Assembly: GCA_964457225.1 (NCBI GenBank)
Contig: CAYWEM010000010.1
Location: 1 to 64,000 of the forward strand
DNA length: 64,000 nucleotides
Direction: 5' to 3'
Origin: CAYWEM01 sp964457225
Lineage (GTDB): Bacteria > Acidobacteriota > Aminicenantia > UBA2199
The notes beneath the pieces were generated by a model. It was not told where the DNA came from. It was given only the letters and a program-made list of their open reading frames with translations, and did not search any database. Position numbers and translations under genes: made by a program. Position 1 is the first letter of the stretch. Each line of letters opens with the position of its first letter. Shown here piece after piece: positions 34,350-42,448 of this stretch.

Positions 34350-35573
34350 ATGAGTTTAAACGTCGAAAAACTGCGGGCCCAGTTCCCGGCCCTGGAAGTC
34401 AAGCAACGAAAAAAACCGTATATCTACCTGGACAACGCCTGCATGACCCTGAAGCCGGAAGCGGTCATCAGCGCCATGGACGACTACTACCGCAATTTTC
34501 CAGGTTGTCACGGCCGGGCCGACCACTACTTCGGGGCCGAAACCTCCAAGCTCTACGAAGCCGCCCGGCGTAAAACCGCGGCCTTCTTCAACGCCTCCGA
34601 CCCCCGCGAGATAGTCTTCACCCGGAATTCCACCGAGGGGCTGAACCTGCTGGCCTACACCCTGCCCCTGCAGGCCGGGGACCTGATTCTCTCCAGCGAC
34701 CTGGAACACAATTCCAACCTGCTGCCCTGGCAGGCCCTGGAAAAGCGCCGGGGCGTAAAACGCCTGATAGTCTCGACCAATCCGGACACCAGTTTCGACC
34801 TGGAGCGCTTCCGCCAGCAAATGAACAAACAGGTCAAGCTGGTCACGGTTCTTTACACGTCCAACCTGAGCGGGGTCAGCTTTCCCATCGCCGACATCAC
34901 CGCCATAGCACACGAGTACGGAGCCCTGGTCTGCGTTGACGCGGCCCAGGCCGCCCTGAACCAGAAAATCGACCTGCGCGCCCTGGATATCGATTTCATG
35001 GTCACCTCTATGCACAAGATGTGGGGCCCCACCGGCATGGGAGTGCTTTACGGCAAGCGGAAACTGCTGGAATCACTGCCCCAGTTCATGTACGGCGGCG
35101 GCACGGTCGACGATGTTTCCTACAGTTCCCAGACCTGTAATCCAATGCCGGACAAGTTCGAGGCCGGCCTGCAGAACTACGCCGGCGCCCTGGGTTCGGC
35201 GGCCGCCCTTGAATTGATCCGCAAAACCGGGCAGGAAGAAATGAGCCGCCAGGTCCGCGAACTCAATCAAAGGGCCAGCGATGCCATCCAGGCCTTGCCC
35301 GGAGTCAGCCTGATCGGCCCGGCGCCGGCTGAAGCCCGCTCATCCATTTTGAATATAAACATCAGCGGCATTGATGTAGCTCACGCGGCCCGTCTGTTGC
35401 ATGAATCGGAAGGAGTAATGGCCCGTTTCGGCAAGCATTGCGTGCACGCCTGGTTCAGCAGTCGGCGTCAACCCGATTCCCTGCGTTTTTCCTTTGCCGC
35501 CTACAACACTATTTCCGAGGTTGACAGCGCAGTGCGCGGCTTGGAAAGCGTGTTGAAATTCTGCCGACGCTGA
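34350..35573 (+). CDS. SufS-type cysteine desulfurase (class V aminotransferase)
   Basis: 407 residues from the ATG set by the leaderless promoter. PLP enzyme that removes sulfur from cysteine to form an enzyme persulfide for Fe-S cluster or thio-cofactor synthesis. Seen: YIYLDNACMTLKPEAV, HNSNLLPWQ, VCVDAAQAA, PLP Lys in TSMHKMWGPTGMGVLYG, and the persulfide Cys364 in RFGKHCVHAWF, aligning with the active-site Cys of SufS. DNACMTLKP replaces the more usual DNAATTxKP, and no SufBCD is nearby, so a dedicated thiolation role is as likely as general Fe-S assembly. It is followed by a small membrane protein and a PP-loop sulfurtransferase-like gene. Confidence 0.8.
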   Translation: MSLNVEKLRAQFPALEVKQRKKPYIYLDNACMTLKPEAVISAMDDYYRNFPGCHGRADHYFGAETSKLYEAARRKTAAFFNASDPREIVFTRNSTEGLNLLAYTLPLQAGDLILSSDLEHNSNLLPWQALEKRRGVKRLIVSTNPDTSFDLERFRQQMNKQVKLVTVLYTSNLSGVSFPIADITAIAHEYGALVCVDAAQAALNQKIDLRALDIDFMVTSMHKMWGPTGMGVLYGKRKLLESLPQFMYGGGTVDDVSYSSQTCNPMPDKFEAGLQNYAGALGSAAALELIRKTGQEEMSRQVRELNQRASDAIQALPGVSLIGPAPAEARSSILNINISGIDVAHAARLLHESEGVMARFGKHCVHAWFSSRRQPDSLRFSFAAYNTISEVDSAVRGLESVLKFCRR

Positions 35574-35595
35574 ATACAGAAAAAAGGAGGTTTTA

Positions 35596-35973
35596 ATGGC
35601 CTGTTGCGCTTTAAAAAAAGGCAAAAAACAGCTGATGATCGCGCCCCTGCTCCTTTCCCTGGCAGTACTGCTGGGCGGCGGCCTGCTCATCCTGCTTTTG
35701 AGCCTGGCCGGACTTGTTTCCACATCCTGGCGCCGCCGGCGCGACCGCGCCCTCAAAACCGTCAAGCAATTATTGGCCGGCTTAGGTGATAAAATGCTGA
35801 ACGATCCCTTTATTTTCGACTCCACTGTCCGCTGCCGGGTCAGCGGCCGCCTGCTCAGCTGGTCGAGCCCGGTCGCCGGCCTGGTCTACAAGTACTTCAA
35901 CCTGATACTGTTCAGTATCCTGCTGGCCGCTTCAGGCATTCTGATCGGCGGCCTGGCCCAGGCACTGAGCTGA
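35596..35973 (+). CDS. Small hypothetical membrane protein
   Basis: 125 residues with AAAGGAGG before the ATG. Two membrane helices (LLLSLAVLLGGGLLILLLSLAGL and LILFSILLAASGILIGGLA) flank a basic cytoplasmic segment (WRRRRDRALKTVKQLL). Cys residues at 3 and 4, plus one in VRCRVSG, are its only Cys. Not recognised. Located between the desulfurase and the PP-loop gene in the same direction. Confidence 0.55.
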   Translation: MACCALKKGKKQLMIAPLLLSLAVLLGGGLLILLLSLAGLVSTSWRRRRDRALKTVKQLLAGLGDKMLNDPFIFDSTVRCRVSGRLLSWSSPVAGLVYKYFNLILFSILLAASGILIGGLAQALS

Positions 35974-35983
35974 AAAAACCGAA

Positions 35984-36802
35984 ATGAAAAAAGAACTTAT
36001 AATCCAGTTTTCCGGGGGCATAGACTCGCTTTACGCGGCTCACAAGCTGGCCGGGCAATACGATCGCCTGCACCTGCTGACTTTCGACAAGGGTTACCTG
36101 CATTTTTTCCTGAAGGCGAATCAGGCCAACGTGGATCTGCTGAAAAAAATTCACGGACCGGACAAAATCGTTCAGAGGCTGATCGACATCAGGCCCCTGT
36201 TCAAGGAAATGGCGGTCAAGAGTTTTCGGGAAACCAGTGAATTCTTCGGCAATGAAATCGCCTGGTGCGTGCCCTGCCGGGCTTCCATGGCCCTGGGCAG
36301 TATCATCTACGCCCTGGAAAACGAAATCCCGGAATTCACCGATGGAGCCAACTGGGAACAGGCCCCGGACGGCGAGAAAATGCTGGTCACAGCAGACAAC
36401 TACCCGGAATTCCTGGAAGTGGTAAGGGATTTCGCCGCTTCTTACCGGGTCGGCTACAAGCCGCTGATATACGATTTGAACACCCGGGCCGAACGCCGGG
36501 CCGAACTGCAGGCCCTGGGCGCGGCCATCGATTTCAACAGCCTGGGCCAATCAGGCAAAAGCCTGCTGGACGTCTTCAAACCGGCCTTTTACCGCCGTTC
36601 TCAACCCATGTGCCTTTCAGGTTATTTGATTCACTGGAAAAGGAATTTTTTCAACGTCAGGGAAGAAACCAGCGCGGAAATGACCGTGCAGGGGATCCGG
36701 CCGAAACTGGAAGGTCCGGGCCGCGAAGTGATCGCCGCCCATTTCAATGAACTCCGGCTCGACCTGGATGAAATCCTGACCAGGCGTAGCCGGGCTGACT
36801 AG
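35984..36802 (+). CDS. PP-loop ATPase with CxxC motif, probable sulfurtransferase-type enzyme
   Basis: 272 residues. The adenine-nucleotide alpha-hydrolase loop SGGIDS is at 10-15, followed by LTFDKGY. A conserved-looking AWCVPCRASM (Cys95, Cys98) and a later QPMCLSGYLIHWKRN provide thiols. PP-loop enzymes with such Cys activate a substrate by adenylation and then insert sulfur (tRNA thiolases, LarE) or nitrogen (QueC). Its place 10 bases after a membrane gene and downstream of a cysteine desulfurase favours sulfur transfer (inference). Specific target unknown. Its stop shares CTAG with the convergent Rrf2 gene. Confidence 0.6.
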   Translation: MKKELIIQFSGGIDSLYAAHKLAGQYDRLHLLTFDKGYLHFFLKANQANVDLLKKIHGPDKIVQRLIDIRPLFKEMAVKSFRETSEFFGNEIAWCVPCRASMALGSIIYALENEIPEFTDGANWEQAPDGEKMLVTADNYPEFLEVVRDFAASYRVGYKPLIYDLNTRAERRAELQALGAAIDFNSLGQSGKSLLDVFKPAFYRRSQPMCLSGYLIHWKRNFFNVREETSAEMTVQGIRPKLEGPGREVIAAHFNELRLDLDEILTRRSRAD

Positions 36803-37206
36803 GAATCTCCGTCGACAACATCCTGTAAGCTGGTTCGGCCCAGGAATTCATCGATCGTCTGCTGCAGTTCAAGCCACTTGCGTTCGACTCCGCAATGCCC
36901 CCGGCGCGGACAATCGTCATCGGGCAGAAGGCAGGGGGCGACACGGTCCTCACGGCTGGACAGGGCCCTGGTTATTTCCAGCAGGTTTATCTCGGCCGGG
37001 CTGCGCAACAGGCGGTAGCCTCCCTTCAGGCCGCGCACTCCCTGCACCAGGCCGGCCCGCATCAATGGCTGCAGTATCTGCTTGGCGAACTTGGCTGAAA
37101 TCATCTGTCTCTTTTCAACCTCGCTCAGAGCCAGCGCCTGCTCCGGGTCACGGGCGATTTCCACCAGGATGCGCACCGCGTAGCGTATTCTGGCTGGTAT
37201 CCTCAT
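36799..37206 (-). CDS. Rrf2-family transcriptional regulator, Fe-S binding type
   Basis: 135 residues. Winged helix starts MRIPARIRYAVRILVEIA; KGGYRLLRSPAEINLLEI is the Rrf2 wing. Three Cys (92, 99, 105) lie in PCLLPDDDCPRRGHC, close to the [2Fe-2S] ligand positions 92, 98, 104 of IscR, so it probably senses Fe-S status, iron or nitric oxide. Last gene of the Nfu - efflux permease - Rrf2 transcript, 7 bases after the permease, so it may regulate that operon and the neighbouring sulfur genes. Confidence 0.85.
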   Translation of the reverse strand: MRIPARIRYAVRILVEIARDPEQALALSEVEKRQMISAKFAKQILQPLMRAGLVQGVRGLKGGYRLLRSPAEINLLEITRALSSREDRVAPCLLPDDDCPRRGHCGVERKWLELQQTIDEFLGRTSLQDVVDGDS

Positions 37207-37213
37207 TCTTGAA

Positions 37214-38293
37214 TCACCTCTTGCTCAGCACTTGAATGGTGTTGCGGATAAAATGAAACAACAACATCAGGCTCAGGGTCAGCGCACTCAGTAATTGCAG
37301 GTCAAAAACTGATGAGCCCCCATCTTCCCGTGAAAGCACCGCTTTTTCCCAGTCGGGCAGGGCCGGAGCCAGTTGATCGAAAACCACACCCGCCAGGAAG
37401 GCTCCACCCAGGATGGTTGTCATGTAAACCAGCAGGGCTCTTCCACCCAGCACCCTGTTTACCGTGGCCACGGCCACGGTGTTTGAGGCCGGGCTGGCGA
37501 TTAAAAAAGCCAGGGCCGCGCCCGGAGTAAAACCTTTTAAAACCATGGCGGCGGCTATGGGAATGGCTCCGCTGGAACAGACATAAAAAGGCAGGCCGAT
37601 GATCGTGGCCAGGGCGATGCCGGCTAATCTTCCGCCCAGGTTATGCTGCACAAAACCCTCCGGGAGCAGCACGGTCAGCAACCCACCCAGCAGGAAACCT
37701 GCCAGTACCGGACCGGCGACGGCTATAGGCAGGTCATGGAAGGCGTATTTCAGAATCCTGCTGACAACACCGGCCCGCCTGGTTTTCTCTATGCAATCAC
37801 TGCAATTCTTTTCGGCACAAACAGTATCAGCCAGCGATTTGTGCCGCTCCGACTCCGGCGTTGCCGAACTCTCCGGACGTAAAACCTGGAGCAAGGCCAT
37901 GGTCATTCCGCTGATCATTCCGACCAGAATCGAAGCCAGCAGCCTGGCCAGGGTCAGGAAACCGCCCAGCAGAGAATAAGTCGCCAACAGAGAGTCCACG
38001 CCGGTTACCGGGGTGGTTATCATAAAAGACAGTGTCGGTGCTTTTCCGGAGCCGGAATTGCGCAACTGCACGGCAAGGGGGAGAACGCCGCAGGAACACA
38101 GGGGCAGGGGGATCCCCAGCAGTGATGCCTTGACCACCGCCCAGGGGCCTTCGCCCCCCAGGTGCCTGGTTATGAAACCCGGGGGCATGAGAACCTCCAC
38201 CATTCCGGCGACCAGAAAACCCAGCAGCAGGTAAGGCGCCATGGCCCTGGTCAGCGACCAGACCGCAACCGCTAATTGCCACAGGGCTTCCAT
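37214..38293 (-). CDS. SO_0444-type Cu/Zn efflux permease (DUF318 family)
   Basis: 359 residues, about 8-10 membrane helices in two repeats. Each repeat carries the family hallmark: LGIPLPLCSCGVLPLAVQL and IGLPFYVCSSGAIPIAAAM. A central cytoplasmic loop has Cys-rich CAEKNCSDCIEKTR, likely metal-binding. Family members export copper or zinc; this assignment is by family recollection. Cotranscribed with Nfu upstream (26-base gap) and the Rrf2 regulator downstream (7-base gap). Confidence 0.8.
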   Translation of the reverse strand: MEALWQLAVAVWSLTRAMAPYLLLGFLVAGMVEVLMPPGFITRHLGGEGPWAVVKASLLGIPLPLCSCGVLPLAVQLRNSGSGKAPTLSFMITTPVTGVDSLLATYSLLGGFLTLARLLASILVGMISGMTMALLQVLRPESSATPESERHKSLADTVCAEKNCSDCIEKTRRAGVVSRILKYAFHDLPIAVAGPVLAGFLLGGLLTVLLPEGFVQHNLGGRLAGIALATIIGLPFYVCSSGAIPIAAAMVLKGFTPGAALAFLIASPASNTVAVATVNRVLGGRALLVYMTTILGGAFLAGVVFDQLAPALPDWEKAVLSREDGGSSVFDLQLLSALTLSLMLLFHFIRNTIQVLSKR

Positions 38294-38319
38294 GAATAAA
38301 CCTTGTTACCCTCGTTGAT

Positions 38320-38547
38320 TCAAACTTCCTCGACCGCGGTCACCTCGGGGACTTCTTCCTTGAGCAGCCTTTCAATGCCGTTCTTGAGAGTCACGTGCGC
38401 CATGGGACAACCACTGCAGGCGCCCTTGAGCCTGACCTTGACCAGCCCGTCCTCGCCGACCTCGACCAGTTCCACGTCTCCGCCGTCGGCCTGCAGATAA
38501 ACCCGGGTTTTCTGAATGACTTCTTCCACTCTTTCCTTGAGTGTCAT
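38320..38547 (-). CDS. NifU C-terminal domain (Nfu-type) Fe-S scaffold protein
   Basis: 75 residues, a stand-alone NifU-C domain: LQADGGDVELVEV followed by GACSGCPMAHVTLKNGIE, with Cys44 and Cys47 binding a cluster between two monomers. It carries or delivers [4Fe-4S] clusters. ACGAGGTGAT precedes the ATG as ribosome site. First gene of the minus-strand trio with the permease and Rrf2. Confidence 0.92.
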   Translation of the reverse strand: MTLKERVEEVIQKTRVYLQADGGDVELVEVGEDGLVKVRLKGACSGCPMAHVTLKNGIERLLKEEVPEVTAVEEV

Positions 38548-38626
38548 TTTATCACCTCGTGATATAGATATTTGTTCGCAGTTTTATTATTACACGCCAT
38601 GTCCGCCCGGGCAAACGGTGATTGCT

Positions 38627-39559
38627 TCAAATGCCGGCCCCGCTGTCAAAGCGGCCGCTGTCAAGCCCACCCTGCAACACCCGCGTCCGGGCAGGCACGT
38701 CCCTGGTCAACCAGACATTGCCGCCGATGACCGCTGCCCGGCCGATGGTAACCGTTCCCAGGATGGTGGCCCCGCTGTAAATCGTGACCTCGTCCTCCAC
38801 GGTGGGATGCCTTTTTATGCCCTTGATCGGCTGACCTGATCCATCCAAGGGGAAGCTCCTGGCTCCCAGGGTCACTCCCTGGTAAACCCGGACGTTGTCG
38901 CCTATCCGGCAGGTCTCGCCGATGACTATGCCGGTGCCGTGATCCATGAAGAAGTTTTCCCCGATCCGGGCCCCGGGGTGAATGTCGATGCCGGTCTCAG
39001 AATGGGCCATTTCACTTATTATCCTGGGGATCAGGGGAACTTCCAGTCGGTGCAGAACATGCGCCACCCGATGATTGGTCAGCGCCCTGATACTGGGATA
39101 ACAGAAGATTATTTCACCCCGATCACGGGCCGCCGGATCCCCGTTGAAAGCAGCCTGAACATCTCCGGCCAGCAGGCGCCTTATTTCAGGCAATTCGGCG
39201 ATAAAGGCGACGGTCAGTTCCGCGGCCTGCTCCTCGCATTCAGCCCTTTTCCGACCCTGCTCCAAGCCGCAGTCAAAGCAGAACCCTCTCCGGATCTGCT
39301 CGTGCAGGATTATCGAACAGCGGTCCAGAGCGGCCCCGATGTAATAATGCATGGTGTGCGGCTTGATTTCCGAATTCCCGAAATAACCCGGAAATATCAC
39401 CGAGCGGAGAATTTCCATCAATTCGGCCAGGACTTCGATCGAGGGCATGGGCACGTCATGATCGTGATAATGGGCTACCGAACTGTATGAATCAGGCCGG
39501 CAAAGCTGGTCCACCACCCGGGCCAGAGTTTCCTGCCGCCGGCCGTTGAAATTGCTCAT
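38627..39559 (-). CDS. cysE: Serine O-acetyltransferase (EpsC/CysE type)
   Basis: 310 residues. Makes O-acetylserine for cysteine synthesis. The N-terminal helical domain (~1-170) is longer than in E. coli CysE and matches EpsC-type enzymes (HTMHYYIGAALDRCSIILHEQ). The left-handed beta-helix domain has GIDIHPGARIGENFFMDHGT, ETCRIGDNVRVYQGVTLGA and RHPTVEDEVTIYSGATILG; catalytic His lie in DIHPG and MDHGTG. It complements the cysteine desulfurase and Nfu genes nearby. Single-gene transcript from a promoter divergent from the S46 peptidase. Confidence 0.93.
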   Translation of the reverse strand: MSNFNGRRQETLARVVDQLCRPDSYSSVAHYHDHDVPMPSIEVLAELMEILRSVIFPGYFGNSEIKPHTMHYYIGAALDRCSIILHEQIRRGFCFDCGLEQGRKRAECEEQAAELTVAFIAELPEIRRLLAGDVQAAFNGDPAARDRGEIIFCYPSIRALTNHRVAHVLHRLEVPLIPRIISEMAHSETGIDIHPGARIGENFFMDHGTGIVIGETCRIGDNVRVYQGVTLGARSFPLDGSGQPIKGIKRHPTVEDEVTIYSGATILGTVTIGRAAVIGGNVWLTRDVPARTRVLQGGLDSGRFDSGAGI

Positions 39560-39601
39560 AATCAGCTCTCCGTTGTTTAATTTCCGACTGTTTCACTAGT
39601 C

Positions 39602-39630
39602 TTTATAGACCAATTCCGCCCTGAAGTCAA
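39602..39630 (-). promoter_or_regulatory. Sigma-70 promoter of cysE
   Basis: Minus strand TTGACT (39625-39630), 17-bp spacer, TATAAA (39602-39607). Divergent from the promoter at 39652 with 21 bases between the -35 boxes. Confidence 0.6.
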
Positions 39631-39651
39631 TCCATTCCCAAAGAGCCTGTC

Positions 39652-39680
39652 TTGACTGTAAATCATTTTAGTTTCATACT
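39652..39680 (+). promoter_or_regulatory. Sigma-70 promoter of the S46 peptidase gene
   Basis: TTGACT (39652-39657), 17-bp spacer, CATACT (39675-39680). Leader about 40 nt containing AGGAGG before the ATG. Confidence 0.55.
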
Positions 39681-39727
39681 TACGGATTGAGCCTGATCAC
39701 TCAACCAGGCCCAGCAGGAGGTTTGCG

Positions 39728-41866
39728 ATGAAAAAACACTGCTTGTTACTGATCCTGATTCTTTTACTGCAAACAGCACCGACCAGGGCTGACGAGGGCA
39801 TGTGGCTTCTCAGCCAGCTCAAAAAGCTGAACCTGGGCGAAAAGGGGTTTTTAATAGAAGCCGAAGACATTTACCACCCGCAAAATGCGAGCCTGATGGA
39901 TGCCGTGGTCCTGCTCGGAGGGGGCAGTTCAGAATTCGTTTCAGCCGACGGCCTGCTCCTGACCAATCACCACGTGGCTTTCGGAGCCGTGCAGAGAGCC
40001 TCCACCGGCGGTGTTGACTACATGGGCAAGGGATTCCTGGCCCGATCAAGGGCTGATGAAATCGAGGCTCCAGGCTATACAGCTTCAGTACTGCTGGAGA
40101 TGAAAGACGTCAGCTCCGAGATCCTGAAAGGCATCAGGGAAAACATGCACCCGGGCAAGCGTCGGGCCCTGATCGAAAAGAGAATCAAGGCCATGACCAC
40201 GGCCCGCGAAAAGGGTCGCAGTGATATCAGCGCCAGCGTAGCCTCAATGTACGAAGGCCGTGAATACGTTTTGTTCGTGTACCGGCGTTTTGATGACATC
40301 CGGCTGGTTTACGTCCCGCCGTCCGCCATCGGCAATTACGGCGGTGAAATCGACAACTGGATGTGGCCCCGGCACACCGGTGATTTTTCTTTCATGAGGG
40401 TTTACATGGCTCCCGACGGCAGCGGTCGCAAGTACCACCCGGAAAACGTCCCCTACCGCCCGAAAAACTGGCTGCGGGTGGCCCGCGAAGGACTGCGCTC
40501 AGGCGACCAGACCTTTATCCTGGGTTTTCCCGGCCGCACCCAGCGTTACCGCAGTTCCTACAGCATTGATTACAGCCTCAATTACTCCTATCCCAGAACT
40601 ATCAAGCTTTACTCCGACACGATTGAATTACTGGAATCATTTGAACAGGACTCGCAGGTGGCCCAGGCCAAGGTGGCCGGCATGAAGCGCGGCCTGCAGA
40701 ATACCCTGAAGAACTACCAGGGCAATGTGGAAGGCATGCTGAAAAACCGCTTCCTTGAAAAGAAGCGGCTGGGGGAAAAAATATTCACCGCCTGGGTTGA
40801 GACTGATTCATCGAGGTCATCCCGTTACGGTGATATCCTGCCGGCCATAGCCCGCCTTTACGACCGGATCAACGCCAGCCGGGATTACGATGACACCCTG
40901 GCCATGTTTTCCCGCCTCAGCGGCACCTTGCCCGGCCTGGCCGGCAACATCGTCAACACGGTCAGGGAAAGGGAAAAACCGCGCCGCCTGCGCGACCCGC
41001 TTTTCAACGAAAGCGACGTTGAAAGAACGGTTTCCCGGCTCGGCTTCACTTTCATGAGTTTTTACCAGCCGGCCGACCAGGCCCTGCTGAAAAGGACCCT
41101 GAAAACAGCCGCGGCATTGCCGGCGGGCTCAAGGATCAAGGCCATTGAACCGATCCTGGCCGGAGATATCGATGAATTCGTCAGCCGGGCTTACGCTGAA
41201 ACCAGGCTCAAGGATCCGGAATTCGCCAAGAGCCTCTTTACCATGAAAAGCCGCGAACTGCAGGGACTGGGCGATCCGCTTATCGACCTGGCCCTGAAAC
41301 TGTATCCCGAGCTGGAAGCTCAGAAGGAGAAAAACCGGGAAATCAACTCCAGCCTGGAGGCGGCCCGCAGGAAATACATCAAGGCCCTGGCCGAGTGGCA
41401 GGACCGGGAAATCTATCCCGACGCCAATCGCACTCCCCGTTTTTCCTACGGCCGGGTGCAAGGCTACCATCCACGCGATGCAGTTTACTACAAGCCTTTT
41501 ACCACCCTGCTGGGAGCACTGGAAAAAGACAGCGGCAAGGAGCCTTTCGACCTGCCGGCCGAACTGCGGCAATTGCACCGGGAAAAAGATTTCGGAGCCT
41601 GGGCCTGTCCCGAACTGCAGGATGTACCAATCGCCTTCACCCACGCCGTGGACAGCACCGGAGGCAACAGCGGCAGCCCGGTGCTGAATGCCCGGGGAGA
41701 ACTGGTCGGTATTCTCTTTGACGGCAACTGGGAGGCGATCACTTCAGACTGGCAATACGAGCCTGAAACACAGCGCAGTATTTCGGTTGACATCCGTTAT
41801 GTGCTGTTCATCACCGAAAAATTGGCCGGAGCAACTCACATACTGCGGGAAATGGGGCTGGAGTAA
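39728..41866 (+). CDS. S46 family dipeptidyl-peptidase (DPP7-like)
   Basis: 712 residues with a signal peptide (LLLILILLLQTAPTRA) and AGGAGG before the ATG. Periplasmic serine exopeptidase releasing N-terminal dipeptides. Chymotrypsin-fold triad: His81/82 in LLTNHHVAFG, Asp219 in RHTGDFSF, Ser648 in GGNSGSPV. The S1 residue 18 positions after the Ser is Gly666 (FDGNWEA); in P. gingivalis DPP7 this is Gly, while Arg there gives the Asp/Glu-specific DPP11. Preference for hydrophobic P1 residues is therefore expected. It supports peptide feeding, together with the M28 peptidase at 53889. Confidence 0.93.
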   Translation: MKKHCLLLILILLLQTAPTRADEGMWLLSQLKKLNLGEKGFLIEAEDIYHPQNASLMDAVVLLGGGSSEFVSADGLLLTNHHVAFGAVQRASTGGVDYMGKGFLARSRADEIEAPGYTASVLLEMKDVSSEILKGIRENMHPGKRRALIEKRIKAMTTAREKGRSDISASVASMYEGREYVLFVYRRFDDIRLVYVPPSAIGNYGGEIDNWMWPRHTGDFSFMRVYMAPDGSGRKYHPENVPYRPKNWLRVAREGLRSGDQTFILGFPGRTQRYRSSYSIDYSLNYSYPRTIKLYSDTIELLESFEQDSQVAQAKVAGMKRGLQNTLKNYQGNVEGMLKNRFLEKKRLGEKIFTAWVETDSSRSSRYGDILPAIARLYDRINASRDYDDTLAMFSRLSGTLPGLAGNIVNTVREREKPRRLRDPLFNESDVERTVSRLGFTFMSFYQPADQALLKRTLKTAAALPAGSRIKAIEPILAGDIDEFVSRAYAETRLKDPEFAKSLFTMKSRELQGLGDPLIDLALKLYPELEAQKEKNREINSSLEAARRKYIKALAEWQDREIYPDANRTPRFSYGRVQGYHPRDAVYYKPFTTLLGALEKDSGKEPFDLPAELRQLHREKDFGAWACPELQDVPIAFTHAVDSTGGNSGSPVLNARGELVGILFDGNWEAITSDWQYEPETQRSISVDIRYVLFITEKLAGATHILREMGLE

Positions 41867-41909
41867 ACCTCAGCCTGACAACTGTGAACAAAGCGGACTG
41901 AAAGCCGTT

Positions 41910-42359
41910 TTATTTTACTGCATCTCTCAGATGCTTGACGTATGAGGCTGCGCCGCCGGGCTGGTAACCGGTACGCAGCAGGATTTCCCCGTCACCGGAC
42001 AAGAGGATAATGGTCGGAAACCCCCTGACCTCGTATTCCTTCATCAGGGCGGCGTTGTACTGCTTGGTTTCTTCAGTCTGCTGAACAGCCCGGGGAAAAT
42101 CGAGTTCAACCAGGATCAGGTCGCTTTTAGCGTACTCAATGAATTCCTTTTTTTTGAAAACTTCATCCTTGAGCTTGATGCACCAGCCGCACCAGTCGGA
42201 ACCGGTGAAATTGACCAGCACAACCTTTCCTTCGGCCGCGGCCTTTTCCAGGGCCTGTTCCAGGTTGCCTTCCCATTTCAGCTCGGCGCCGCTGCCGCTG
42301 GTTCCGCAGGCCAGAATCATCACTACAGACATAAGTACGATCAGAATGTTTTTTTTCAC
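41910..42359 (-). CDS. Thioredoxin-fold lipoprotein
   Basis: 149 residues from a GTG at 42359 placed by GAGGAGAA just upstream; the longer frame to 42428 overlaps the promoter. Lipoprotein signal IVLMSVVMILACGTSG with lipobox ILAC. Thioredoxin domain with active site SDWCGWCIKLKDEVF and the cis-Pro region VRGFPTIILLSG. Probably a periplasmic thiol-disulfide reductase or chaperone-like Trx. Convergent with the S46 peptidase; a monocistronic transcript is likely. Confidence 0.85.
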   Translation of the reverse strand: MKKNILIVLMSVVMILACGTSGSGAELKWEGNLEQALEKAAAEGKVVLVNFTGSDWCGWCIKLKDEVFKKKEFIEYAKSDLILVELDFPRAVQQTEETKQYNAALMKEYEVRGFPTIILLSGDGEILLRTGYQPGGAASYVKHLRDAVK

Positions 42360-42399
42360 TTCTTCTCCTCGTAATAGGTAATTCACAAGATTACCTTGA

Positions 42400-42428
42400 A
42401 TTATGCATCGGCGTTTGTTACTTGTCAA
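42400..42428 (-). promoter_or_regulatory. Sigma-70 promoter of the thioredoxin lipoprotein
   Basis: Minus strand TTGACA (42423-42428), 17-bp spacer, CATAAT (42400-42405). Confidence 0.6.
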
Positions 42429-42448
42429 GTTCAGGTTGCCGCCGGCAA

